Assembly: GCA_040007035.1 (NCBI GenBank)
Contig: JBDTVU010000057.1
Coordinates: 1-20,202, forward strand
Direction of reading: 5' to 3'
DNA length: 20,202 nt
DNA from: CAIWHR01 sp040007035
GTDB lineage: Bacteria > Pseudomonadota > Gammaproteobacteria > Burkholderiales > Casimicrobiaceae
Below the pieces are notes generated by a model. The model was not told the DNA's origin and made no database searches. It worked only from the letters and a program-made list of their open reading frames with translations. Shown one piece after another: positions 7,597 to 14,984 of the stretch. The position numbers and the translations under genes are program-made. How positions within the stretch are numbered: position 1 is the first letter of the stretch; each line of letters begins with the position of its first letter.

Positions 7597-9027
7597 ATGC
7601 CGTCCACCCGTCCCCAGCGCACCCCGCGCGGTCCCCGGCGTCCCGTCATCGCGCTCGCCGCCATGGCGCTCGCAGCGTTCGCGCCGCTGGCCCGTGCCGC
7701 TGAACTGCCGTCGATCGGCCCGGTGCCGATCGACTTCATCCTGTTCGGGCTGACGCTTCTCGGCGTTGCGATGTTCCACCACCACACGCTGCGGGTCGCG
7801 CTGACCGGCCTCGGCGTCATCACCGTCTACAAGCTCGCCTTCACCGGCTTCAAAAACGGGCCGGGAATCGGCGGGCTGCTCACCCACCTCGGCCACGAGT
7901 GGGCGATCCTCGCCAACCTGTTCCTGCTGCTGATGGGCTTCGCGCTGCTATCGCGACACTTCGAGAAAAGCCGCGTCCCGCTGGTGCTGCCGCGCTTCCT
8001 GCCCGCCGACTGGAAGGGCAGCTTCGTGCTGCTGGTGATGATCTTCGTGCTGTCGTCGTTCCTCGACAACATCGCCGCGGCGCTGATCGGCGGCGCGATG
8101 GCGCACCAGCTCTTCCGCGCCCGCGTCCACATCGGTTACCTCGCCGCGATCGTCGCCGCGGCCAACGCCGGCGGTGCCGGCAGCGTCGTCGGCGACACGA
8201 CGACGACGATGATGTGGATCGCCGGCGTGCCGCCGATCCAGGTGTTCGATGCCTACGTCGCGTCGGTCGTCGCGCTCGTCATCTTCGGCATCCCGGCGGC
8301 CAAGCAGCAGCACAAGCACTCGCCGATGATCCACCATGTGCACGAGAACACGCACATCGACTGGATCCGCGTCGGCATCGTGCTGCTGATCCTGCTGTGC
8401 GCGATCATCGCCAACGTCACGATCAACCTGCGCTTCATCGAGTACGCCGACTACTTCCCGTTCATCGGCTTCGGCGTCTGGGTCGCGATCGCGATCTCGC
8501 TGCCCGCGCGGCGGCCCGACTGGGAGGTGCTGCCGGAGACATTCAAAGGGACGATCTTCCTGCTGTCGCTCGTCACCTGCGCGTCGATGATGCCGGTCGA
8601 GCGTCTTCCCGTCGCGTCCTGGCAGACGTCGCTCGGGCTCGGCTTCGTCTCGGCGGTGTTCGACAATATCCCGCTGACGGCACTCTCGCTCAAGCAGGGC
8701 GGCTACGACTGGGGGCTCCTCGCTTACGCGGTGGGCTTCGGCGGCTCGATGATCTGGTTCGGCTCGTCGGCTGGCGTCGCGCTGTCGAACATGTACCCGG
8801 AAGCGAAATCGGTCGGCCAGTGGCTGCGTCACGGCTGGCACGTCGCGCTGGCGTACGTCGTGGGGTTCGCGGTGATGCTTGCCGTGCTTGGATGGCAGCC
8901 GGATCCGAAGCCGCTGCGCACGGGCCGCGACACGCGGCCCGCGGCCGAGGCGGTCAGCCCGTCGACACCCTCGGCCGTTGTGGTATTGCAGCGGGACGCC
9001 GCCGCGACGCCGACGGCGATCCGCTAG
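7597..9027 (+). CDS. nhaD: NhaD-like Na+/H+ antiporter (CitMHS/ion transporter superfamily)
   Basis: This 476-residue inner-membrane protein is predicted to exchange sodium (or lithium) for protons. An Arg-rich N-terminus with a hydrophobic stretch ending ARA-AE (near 33-35) looks like the cleavable signal found on many NhaD proteins. Many hydrophobic helices follow. Two pseudo-repeat signatures are visible: FLDN (Asp157-Asn158) and VFDNIP (Asp356-Asn357). GDTTTTMMWI and GGSMIWFGSSAGVALSNM are also very characteristic of NhaD. ATG 7597 is chosen because AAGGA lies six bases upstream and the signal follows directly; longer upstream starts would add non-coding-like residues. The crystallin gene follows after 64 bp on the same strand. 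Family is confident, but the transported ion is inferred. Other members of the superfamily move citrate, arsenite or other anions. Confidence 0.82.
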   Translation: MPSTRPQRTPRGPRRPVIALAAMALAAFAPLARAAELPSIGPVPIDFILFGLTLLGVAMFHHHTLRVALTGLGVITVYKLAFTGFKNGPGIGGLLTHLGHEWAILANLFLLLMGFALLSRHFEKSRVPLVLPRFLPADWKGSFVLLVMIFVLSSFLDNIAAALIGGAMAHQLFRARVHIGYLAAIVAAANAGGAGSVVGDTTTTMMWIAGVPPIQVFDAYVASVVALVIFGIPAAKQQHKHSPMIHHVHENTHIDWIRVGIVLLILLCAIIANVTINLRFIEYADYFPFIGFGVWVAIAISLPARRPDWEVLPETFKGTIFLLSLVTCASMMPVERLPVASWQTSLGLGFVSAVFDNIPLTALSLKQGGYDWGLLAYAVGFGGSMIWFGSSAGVALSNMYPEAKSVGQWLRHGWHVALAYVVGFAVMLAVLGWQPDPKPLRTGRDTRPAAEAVSPSTPSAVVVLQRDAAATPTAIR

Positions 9028-9091
9028 ACTCCGTAGGGGCCACGCGTCACCCGGTGCCCCGGTCATGCCGTTTTACATGGGAGGGTCGATG

Positions 9092-10045
9092 ATGAACGAC
9101 ACGCTGCGCTGGCTGGCGCTTGCCGCCGGTTTCGCCGCGGCCGGAGCGGTGGCCGCCGCCGAGATCACGCTGTACGAGAACGACAACTTCAACGGGCGCC
9201 GCGTCGGGGCGACCGCGTCCATCTCGATCCTCGGCAACACGAACTTCAACGACCGCGCATCGTCGGTCGTCGTCCAGAGCGGGCAGTGGCAACTCTGCAG
9301 CGACGCCTATTTCCGCGGCCGATGCGTCTCGCTCGGGCCCGGCCGGTATCCAAGCCTGTCGTCGATGGGACTCAACGACCAGGTGTCGTCGGTGCGCGAG
9401 CTGTGGGACCACGGCAGTGGCGGCGGGGGCGGCGGCGACGCCGCGGGCGCTGACCTCGTGCTCTACGACGGCTACAACTTCGGTGGCGAGAGCTTCCGCG
9501 TCGGTGGTGCCATCGTCAGCATCGGTGGCTCGTTCAACGATCGCGCGAATTCGGCGATCGTCTACAACGGGAACTGGGAAATGTGCGTCGATGCCGATTT
9601 CGGTGGCGGCTGCCAGGTGTTCGGGCCCGGCCGCCATGCGAACCTCGGATTCCTGTCCGGCCGCGTCAGCTCGCTGCGGCCGGTCGGCGGCGGCGGGCGA
9701 CCCGGTGGTGGCGGTGGCGGGCCGCCCGGTGGCGCCGGCTGGGGCGGCGGCAACCGCGCCATCCTCTACGAAGGCCCGAACCTTTCGGGCCGGTACTTCA
9801 TCGTCGACCGCTACATGGGCAATCTCGACGCCACCGGGTTCAACGACCGTGCGTCGTCGCTGCGCGTCGAGCGCGGCTACTGGATGTTCTGCAGCAACGC
9901 CGGGTTCCAGGGCGAATGCCGGACCTTCGGCCCCGGCGATTATCCGTCGCTGCCGCGCGGACTCGCCAACCGCATTTCCTCGGGCCGCCGGATCTCCGAC
10001 GACTATCCGTACCAGAACAACCCCAACTGGGACGGCCAGCGTTAG
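9092..10045 (+). CDS. Secreted protein with three beta/gamma-crystallin domains
   Basis: This 317-residue protein starts with a signal peptide (residues 1-23, cleavage after AVAAA), so it is exported. Three repeats of a double Greek-key beta/gamma-crystallin domain follow at about 24-108, 120-200 and 222-305. They are joined by Gly-rich and Gly/Pro-rich linkers. Each domain opens with a LYE/LYD strand and carries a Cys pair (LCSDAYFRGRC, MCVDADFGGGC, FCSNAGFQGEC) that may form a disulfide. Calcium-type motifs read NDRASS and NDQVSS in domain 1, NDRANS and SGRVSS in domain 2, NDRASS and ANRISS in domain 3. GGGAGG at 9079-9084 favours ATG 9092 (7-base spacing) over ATG 9089. A TAGACT -10-like box overlaps the preceding stop codon, so it may have its own promoter. 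Role in the envelope or outside the cell is unknown. Confidence 0.88.
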   Translation: MNDTLRWLALAAGFAAAGAVAAAEITLYENDNFNGRRVGATASISILGNTNFNDRASSVVVQSGQWQLCSDAYFRGRCVSLGPGRYPSLSSMGLNDQVSSVRELWDHGSGGGGGGDAAGADLVLYDGYNFGGESFRVGGAIVSIGGSFNDRANSAIVYNGNWEMCVDADFGGGCQVFGPGRHANLGFLSGRVSSLRPVGGGGRPGGGGGGPPGGAGWGGGNRAILYEGPNLSGRYFIVDRYMGNLDATGFNDRASSLRVERGYWMFCSNAGFQGECRTFGPGDYPSLPRGLANRISSGRRISDDYPYQNNPNWDGQR

Positions 10046-10054
10046 CCCCGCGGC

Positions 10055-10534
10055 ATGGCGATTGTCGACGACATTGCGGGCCTGCGCCGGATCCTCGGCG
10101 AGGCCCGCGTCATCGCCGTGGTCGGTCTGTCCGCCCAGTGGCATCGGCCGAGCTATTTCGCGGCCAAGTACCTGCAGGAGCACGGCTACCGGATCGTCCC
10201 GGTCAATCCAAAATACGCCGAGATCCTCGGCCAGACGTGCTATCCGGCCGTCGCCGCGATTCCGTTCGCCGTCGACGTCGTCGACTGCTTCCGCAAGCCC
10301 GGCGAGATGGTGCCGCTCGCACGCGAGGCCGTCGCCACGGGCGCGAAGGTGCTGTGGATGCAGCTCGGCATCCGCCACGACGAGGCGGCGAAGATCGCGA
10401 CCGACGCCGGCCTCGACGTGGTGACGGATCGCTGCATGAAGATCGAGCACGCGCGGATCATGGGCGGGCTCAACTGGGCCGGCGTCAACACCGGCGTCAT
10501 CTCCTCCCGGCGCCCGCTGCCGCTCCATGGCTGA
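10055..10534 (+). CDS. CoA-binding (YccU-like, Rossmann fold) protein
   Basis: This 159-residue soluble protein belongs to the small CoA-binding domain family related to succinyl-CoA synthetase alpha. Visible signatures are IAVVGLSAQWHRPSY near the N-terminus, YRIVPVNPKYAEILG, VDVVDCFRKP, LWMQLGI and DRCMKIEHARI. Its biochemical role is not established in the family. It starts nine bases after the crystallin stop without a clear Shine-Dalgarno. Its last eight bases overlap the start of metY, so translation of the two is probably coupled. That physical link suggests a role connected with sulfur amino acid or acyl-homoserine metabolism, which is inference only. Confidence 0.9.
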   Translation: MAIVDDIAGLRRILGEARVIAVVGLSAQWHRPSYFAAKYLQEHGYRIVPVNPKYAEILGQTCYPAVAAIPFAVDVVDCFRKPGEMVPLAREAVATGAKVLWMQLGIRHDEAAKIATDAGLDVVTDRCMKIEHARIMGGLNWAGVNTGVISSRRPLPLHG

Positions 10535-11813
10535 CCGCAAGTTCGGCTTCGACACGCTCTGCCTGCACGCCGGCCAGATCCCGGACGCGGCGACGGGCGC
10601 CCGCGCGCAGCCGATCTACCAGACGACGTCGTTCGTGTTCGATTCTGCCGACCATGCGGCGAGCCTGTTCAACCTGCAGACGTTCGGCAACGTCTACTCG
10701 CGAATCTCGAATCCGACGGTGGCGGCGCTGGAGGAGCGCGTCGCCGCGCTGGAGGGCGGTCGCGCCGCGCTGGCCGCGGCAACCGGGATGGCCGCGCAGA
10801 TGCTCGCGCTGCTCACGCTGGCGCGCAACGGCGAACATCTCGTCGCGGCACGGACGCTCTACGGCGGCACGTATTCGCAGCTCGCCGTCACGTTCGCCCA
10901 GTTCGGCATCGACGCGACGTTCGTCGACGCCGACGACCCCGCCGCTTTCCGCGCCGCGCTGCGGCCGAACACTAAGGCGGTCTACGCCGAGACGATCGGA
11001 AATCCGCAACTGAACGTCTGCGACATCGCGGCGCTGGCCGAGGTCGCCCACGGCGCCGGCATCCCGCTGGTGATCGACAACACGCTCGCCTCGCCGTACC
11101 TGTGCCGCCCGTTCGAGCACGGCGCCGACATCGTCATCCATTCGGTGACCAAGTACCTCGGCGGCCACGGCACGACGATGGGCGGCATCGTCGTCGAGTC
11201 CGGAAAGTTCCCGTGGGACAACGGCAACTTCCCGCAGATGACCGAGCCGTCGCGCGGCTATCACGGCGTGCGCTTCCACGAGACCTTCGGCGACTTCGGC
11301 TTCACGATGAAGGCGCGGATGGAGACGATGCGCACGCTGGGCCCGACGCTCGCGCCGCTGTCGGCGTTCCTGCTGCTGCAGGGGATCGAAACGCTGCACC
11401 TGCGGATGCCGCGCCACTGCGAGACGGCGCTGGCGGTCGCCCGGCAACTCGCCGCGCACCCGGCGGTCGAGTGGGTCAACTACCCGACGCTCGACGGCAA
11501 TCGCTATCTCACGCTCGCCCGCAGGTACCTTCCGCACGGCGCCGGCGGCATCCTGACGTTCGGCGTGCGCGGCGGGGCGAAGGCCGGCGAGCGCTTCATC
11601 GAAGGCGTCGAGATGCTGTCCCACCTCGCCAACGTCGGCGACGCGAAGTCGCTGGTCATCCATCCGGCGTCGACGACGCACCGCCAACTCGACCTGAACG
11701 AGCAGCGCGCCGCCGGCGTTACCCCCGAGATGATCCGGCTGTCGGTCGGGCTGGAGACGCCGGACGATATAATGTGGGATCTCGACCAGGCACTGGAGAA
11801 GTCGCAGCGATGA
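10527..11813 (+). CDS. metY: O-acetylhomoserine sulfhydrylase (PLP-dependent)
   Basis: This 428-residue cytosolic enzyme makes homocysteine from O-acetylhomoserine and sulfide, the direct sulfhydrylation route to methionine. It is a Cys/Met-metabolism PLP enzyme. The N-terminus has FDTLCLHAGQ and QPIYQTTSFVF, and YSRISNPT is the phosphate-binding/neighbouring-subunit region. The PLP lysine is Lys209 in HSVTKYLGGHG. The long segment after it (TEPSRGYHGVRFHETFG) and the length of about 428 fit MetY rather than the shorter MetB/MetC/MetZ enzymes. The C-terminal LSVGLETPDDI is conserved in the family. It overlaps the CoA-binding gene by eight bases at its start and the DsbB gene by four (ATGA) at its end, so it sits in the middle of a coupled three-gene unit. 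O-succinylhomoserine use cannot be excluded. Confidence 0.9.
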   Translation: MADRKFGFDTLCLHAGQIPDAATGARAQPIYQTTSFVFDSADHAASLFNLQTFGNVYSRISNPTVAALEERVAALEGGRAALAAATGMAAQMLALLTLARNGEHLVAARTLYGGTYSQLAVTFAQFGIDATFVDADDPAAFRAALRPNTKAVYAETIGNPQLNVCDIAALAEVAHGAGIPLVIDNTLASPYLCRPFEHGADIVIHSVTKYLGGHGTTMGGIVVESGKFPWDNGNFPQMTEPSRGYHGVRFHETFGDFGFTMKARMETMRTLGPTLAPLSAFLLLQGIETLHLRMPRHCETALAVARQLAAHPAVEWVNYPTLDGNRYLTLARRYLPHGAGGILTFGVRGGAKAGERFIEGVEMLSHLANVGDAKSLVIHPASTTHRQLDLNEQRAAGVTPEMIRLSVGLETPDDIMWDLDQALEKSQR

Positions 11814-12463
11814 TGCGTTATGGAGCGGTACCGTGGCCGGTGACGGGCCTGATCGTCGCCGTCGCGCTGATTTTCCAGGAAATCTTGTTCAACTGGATCG
11901 GCGGCAACCCGTCGCTGTCGCAGACCGCGTACCGGATGCTGGTCTGGACCGTGGGCGCGACGTCGCTGGCGCTGATCCTGCTTCCTCCCCGGCGTTTCGC
12001 CTATCTTCTCGGCGCCCTCGTCTGCGCGTCGCTGATCGGCTGGGCGCTGTGGCTGCAATACGGCCTCGAGCTCGACCCGTGCCCGCTGTGCGTGTTCCAG
12101 CGGATCGCAGTGATTTCGACCGGCGTGGTGTTCATGATCGCCGCCTTCCACAACCCGGGGCGCGTCGGCGCGATGTTCTACGCGGGGCTCACCGTCATCG
12201 TCTCCGGCATCGGCGCCGCGATCGCGTTGTGGCACGTCTGGATCCAGGCGCAGCCGAAGGGCGCCGTGCCCGCGTGCGGGATGGGCCTTAACTACATGCT
12301 GGAAACGCTGCCGCTGACCGAGGTGATCGGCCGGGTGCTGAAGGGCAGCGGCGAGTGCGCCGAGCAGGGCTGGCTGTTCATGGGCCTCGCGATCCCGTCG
12401 TGGACGTTCGTGTTCTTCGTCGCGATGATCGCGGCGGCGATCGCGCTGATCAAGCGGGACTGA
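11810..12463 (+). CDS. dsbB: DsbB-type disulfide bond formation protein with N-terminal extension
   Basis: DsbB re-oxidises the periplasmic dithiol oxidase DsbA and passes electrons to quinone in the inner membrane. Two Cys pairs are present: CPLC (Cys91, Cys94) after the first conserved helix, and Cys156 (PACGMG) with Cys183 (GECAEQ) in the second periplasmic loop. The core, from PRRFAYLLG onward, has the usual four helices. The frame begins at ATG 11810, which overlaps the metY stop as ATGA, giving 217 residues; DsbB is normally about 165-175. The extra 55 or so residues contain two hydrophobic stretches (about 12-29 and 43-58). An internal ATG at 11936 would give 175 residues, but no Shine-Dalgarno is obvious there. 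No DsbA gene is present nearby. Family assignment is strong; the true start is uncertain. Confidence 0.86.
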   Translation: MMRYGAVPWPVTGLIVAVALIFQEILFNWIGGNPSLSQTAYRMLVWTVGATSLALILLPPRRFAYLLGALVCASLIGWALWLQYGLELDPCPLCVFQRIAVISTGVVFMIAAFHNPGRVGAMFYAGLTVIVSGIGAAIALWHVWIQAQPKGAVPACGMGLNYMLETLPLTEVIGRVLKGSGECAEQGWLFMGLAIPSWTFVFFVAMIAAAIALIKRD

Positions 12464-12465
12464 GC

Positions 12466-12520
12466 GCCGTGGGCGAGCGGCCGGAATCGGCGAATTGAGC
12501 GGCGATCCGGCGCCCACGGC
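12466..12520. terminator. 10-bp inverted repeat between convergent genes, candidate terminator
   Basis: GCCGTGGGCG (12466-12475) and CGCCCACGGC (12511-12520) are perfect complements. They lie just after the dsbB stop and before the stop of the facing dehydrogenase gene. The 35-nt interior contains a weaker second repeat (CCGG/CCGG arms). No T-tract follows, so it may be a roadblock or an RNA 3'-end stabiliser rather than an intrinsic terminator. Confidence 0.4.
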
Positions 12521-12586
12521 CTGAGCCAGTCTCCTCGCCGTCCCGGCGCCGGAGCGACGCTCGAATTCGCGACCCGAAGCGCAAAC

Positions 12587-13363
12587 CTACTTCGGCGCCA
12601 TCCGGATCGCGCCGTCGAGCCGGATCACCTCGCCGTTCAGCATCACGTTGCGGACGATCTCGGCGACCAGCGACGCGAATTCGGACGGACGGCCCAGCCG
12701 CGGCGGAAACGGCACCATCTTGCCGAGCGACTCGGCGATCTCCGCCGGGATCTGGCCGACCATCGGCGTCTGGAACAGGCCCGGCGCGATCGTCATCACG
12801 CGGATGCCGTTGCGCGAGAGGTCGCGCGCGATCGGCAGCGTCATTCCCGCCACGCCCGCCTTCGACGCGCTGTACGCCGCCTGACCCATCTGCCCGTCGA
12901 ACGCGGCAACCGACGCCGTATTGACGATGACGCCGCGCTCGCCCTCGTCGTTCGGCGCGTTCTTCGCCATCGCGTCGGCGGCGAGCCGGATCATGTTGAA
13001 AGTGCCGATCAGGTTGATGTTGATCGTGCGGACGAAGCCGGCGAGCGAGTGCGGGCCTTCCTTGCCGACGGTCTTCTCCCCGTAGACGATCCCGGCGCAG
13101 TTGACCAGCCCGCGCAGCGGCGCGGCAGTGCCGAAAGCGTCGAGCGCCGCGGCCACCGCGGCCTTCGCGCTCGCCTCGTCGGTGACGTCGGTACGGACGA
13201 ATTTCGCCTGCGCGCCCAAGTCCTTCGCGTGCGCCTGCCCTTCCGCTTCCTTGAGGTCAGCGATGACGACGTTGCCGCCACTCTCGACGACCATGCGCGC
13301 CGTCGCGCCCCCCAATCCCGACGCGCCGCCGGTGACGATGAATGTGCTTCCCTGCAGCTGCAT
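12587..13363 (-). CDS. Short-chain dehydrogenase, 3-hydroxyacyl-CoA dehydrogenase (HSD10-like)
   Basis: This 258-residue NAD-dependent oxidoreductase resembles type II 3-hydroxyacyl-CoA / 3-hydroxy-2-methylbutyryl-CoA dehydrogenases, which act in fatty-acid and branched-chain amino acid degradation. The cofactor motif is TGGASGLG (11-18). NCAG is present, and the catalytic Ser151 (NTAS), Tyr164 and Lys168 (YSASK) show the standard 13- and 4-residue spacings. The C-terminal segment ending GEVIRLDGAIRMAPK is typical of the HSD10 group. GGGAG lies about ten bases before the ATG at 13363. Upstream in-frame sequence is open for a long way, but it runs in another frame of the SPFH and NfeD genes and is not coding. 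It begins 14 bp after the SPFH stop, so it is probably the last gene of that operon. Exact substrate is inferred from overall resemblance. Confidence 0.88.
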   Translation of the reverse strand: MQLQGSTFIVTGGASGLGGATARMVVESGGNVVIADLKEAEGQAHAKDLGAQAKFVRTDVTDEASAKAAVAAALDAFGTAAPLRGLVNCAGIVYGEKTVGKEGPHSLAGFVRTININLIGTFNMIRLAADAMAKNAPNDEGERGVIVNTASVAAFDGQMGQAAYSASKAGVAGMTLPIARDLSRNGIRVMTIAPGLFQTPMVGQIPAEIAESLGKMVPFPPRLGRPSEFASLVAEIVRNVMLNGEVIRLDGAIRMAPK

Positions 13364-13377
13364 CCTTGCAATCTCCC

Positions 13378-14316
13378 TTATTTGCCCTGCGCTTTGAACA
13401 TGGTGGTCATCGACGTGACCAGCGTCGAGACATCGGAAAGATTGGTCGGCACGATCAGCGTGTTTCCGGTCTTGGCGAGATTCGAGAAAGCCGCGATGTA
13501 GAGCTCCCCCAATTTGAGATTGACCGCGTTGAGCCCGCCCGGCGCGTTGGTCGCGTCGGCCACCTGCATGATCGCCTTCGCGTTGGCCTCGGCAATCGCG
13601 AGAATCGCCGCCGCATGGCCCTGCGCCTGGTTGATTTCGGACTGCTTCTCGCCTTCCGACCGCGCGATCGCCGCCGCGCGCGCGCCGTTGGCGAGGTTGA
13701 TCTGCTCCTGCTGCTTGCCTTCGGAGGTCGCGATCACCGCGCGCTTCTCGCGCTCGGCCGTGATCTGCGCCTGCATCGCGTGCAGGATCTCCTTCGGCGG
13801 TGTCAGGTCCTTGATTTCGTAGCGCAGCACCTTGACGCCCCAGTTTGCCGCGGCGAGGTCGAGCGCCGCGACGACGAGGCCGTTGATGTGGTCGCGCTCC
13901 TCGAACGTGCGGTCGAGCTCCATGCGGCCGATCACGCTGCGCAGCGTCGTCTGCGCGAGCTGGGTGATCGCCACCTGGAAGTTGCTCGACCCGTACGACG
14001 CGAGCCTCGGGTCGGTGACCTGGAAGTAGAGGATGCCGTCGACCTGCAGCTGGGTGTTGTCCTTGGTGATGCAGATCTGGCTCGGCACGTCGAACGGGAT
14101 CTCGCGCAGGTCGTGCCGGTACGCGACGCGATCGACGAACGGAATCACGAAATTGAGCCCCGGCTGCAGCACCGCGTAGAAGCGGCCGAGCCGCTCGATG
14201 ACCAGCGCATGCTGCTGCGGCACGACGCGGATCGCCTTCATGATGACGAGCACCGCGACGACGAACAGCACCATCGTGAACAGCGACGAGCCCAGCCACA
14301 TGACAAACGTTTGCAT
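13378..14316 (-). CDS. SPFH/stomatin-family membrane protein (QmcA/paraslipin-like)
   Basis: This 312-residue protein has one N-terminal membrane segment (about 9-28), then an SPFH (band 7) domain beginning VVPQQHALVIERLGRF. A long Glu/Lys/Ala-rich helical region follows (TAEREKRAVI, SEGKQQEQINLANG, RSEGEKQSEINQAQG) and a short conserved tail. Such proteins form large oligomeric assemblies at the inner membrane and are linked to membrane microdomain organisation or protease control. AGGAA lies a few bases before the ATG at 14316. It follows the NfeD-like gene by nine bases, and the SPFH-NfeD pairing is a well-known functional partnership. The downstream dehydrogenase is probably co-transcribed but has no obvious mechanistic link. 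Confidence 0.93.
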   Translation of the reverse strand: MQTFVMWLGSSLFTMVLFVVAVLVIMKAIRVVPQQHALVIERLGRFYAVLQPGLNFVIPFVDRVAYRHDLREIPFDVPSQICITKDNTQLQVDGILYFQVTDPRLASYGSSNFQVAITQLAQTTLRSVIGRMELDRTFEERDHINGLVVAALDLAAANWGVKVLRYEIKDLTPPKEILHAMQAQITAEREKRAVIATSEGKQQEQINLANGARAAAIARSEGEKQSEINQAQGHAAAILAIAEANAKAIMQVADATNAPGGLNAVNLKLGELYIAAFSNLAKTGNTLIVPTNLSDVSTLVTSMTTMFKAQGK

Positions 14317-14325
14317 GACGGTTTC

Positions 14326-14748
14326 CTAGACGGTGGGGCGGTGGTCGGACAGCACGAGCACCGAGCCCCGCATGGCGACGATGTAGAGCGTTTCGGCACG
14401 CGGCGCGCCGGGCGCGGCCAGCTCGGCGTCCCACGTGCTGCCCCGGTAGGCGACGCGGGCGGTGCCGTCCCCATTCCAGGATTCGACGTGCACGGCCTGC
14501 CCGACGTCGAGCGACGGCTGCTGCGGCGGCGTGGCGCGGGCGAGGCGCCATCGATGCGCGGCGATGGTCAGCACGACGCCGATCACGCCGGCGACGCCGA
14601 ACTGCACCGCCACCGACGCGTCGAACCATGCTGCGACGCCCCCCAACGCGACGGCGACGCCGACGGCGAGCAGGTAAAACGTTCCCGTCACCAGTTCGGC
14701 GCCGATCAGCACGGCCGCGGCTATCCACCAGATCCAGTAAACGTTCAT
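14326..14748 (-). CDS. NfeD-like membrane protein (short form)
   Basis: This 140-residue protein has two to three closely spaced hydrophobic helices (about 4-21, 24-43 and 48-67). A soluble C-terminal domain of about 60 residues follows, consistent with the NfeD OB fold (VGQAVHVESWNGDGTARV, then a strand-rich end). It lacks the ClpP-like protease part, so it is the short form that accompanies SPFH proteins. ATG 14748 (MNVYWIWW) is chosen because the membrane segments begin right after it; longer upstream starts add Arg-rich non-coding-like residues. It is first in the NfeD-SPFH-dehydrogenase operon and diverges from fmdB across 236 bp. Confidence 0.87.
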   Translation of the reverse strand: MNVYWIWWIAAAVLIGAELVTGTFYLLAVGVAVALGGVAAWFDASVAVQFGVAGVIGVVLTIAAHRWRLARATPPQQPSLDVGQAVHVESWNGDGTARVAYRGSTWDAELAAPGAPRAETLYIVAMRGSVLVLSDHRPTV

Positions 14749-14882
14749 TGCGGGCACTTTCAGGATTCGATACGACCGAAGGATAGAACAGATTGCGCCG
14801 TTTGAATCCGTGCCGCTTCCGCCCGCATCGACTGTGTCGGCGCGGCGGTCGCGCGACGTTCGGACGACGGTTCGGATTCGGT

Positions 14883-14888
14883 TATAAT
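14883..14888 (+). promoter_or_regulatory. -10 element (TATAAT) of a promoter for fmdB-DUF502-aspS
   Basis: A perfect TATAAT sits in the AT-richest spot of the 236-bp divergent region. The best -35 candidate is TTCGGA (14859-14864) with an 18-bp spacer, which is a poor match. The predicted leader is about 90 nt. No equally good element was seen for the divergent NfeD gene. Confidence 0.5.
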
Positions 14889-14943
14889 ATCCGTTGTTAA
14901 TCAAGCGCTTTGGCGCCCGATCCTGCCCCACGCCGCCCGGTTC

Positions 14944-14963
14944 CGACGCCGTTTCGGGCGTCG
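14944..14963 (+). promoter_or_regulatory. Hairpin in the fmdB leader
   Basis: CGACGCC (14944-14950) and GGCGTCG (14957-14963) form a perfect 7-bp stem with loop GTTTCG. It lies in the predicted 5' leader, 21 bases before the fmdB ATG and just upstream of its GAGGA Shine-Dalgarno (14975-14979). Function is unknown. Confidence 0.35.
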
Positions 14964-14984
14964 TCGATTTCCGCGAGGACAGCC

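Noticed and set aside
9028..9088. Possible hairpin with GGGGCC/GCCCC arms after the antiporter stop.
   Set aside because: The arms pair imperfectly and no T-run follows; not convincing as a terminator.
8879..9091. Longer starts for the crystallin gene inside the antiporter gene.
   Set aside because: They would bury the signal peptide behind Arg-rich residues read from another frame; GGGAGG points to the ATG at 9092 (or 9089).
13364..14728. In-frame N-terminal extension of the short-chain dehydrogenase across the SPFH and NfeD genes.
   Set aside because: The extension is Arg/Ala-rich and overlaps two well-supported genes in other frames; a good start with a Shine-Dalgarno exists at 13363.
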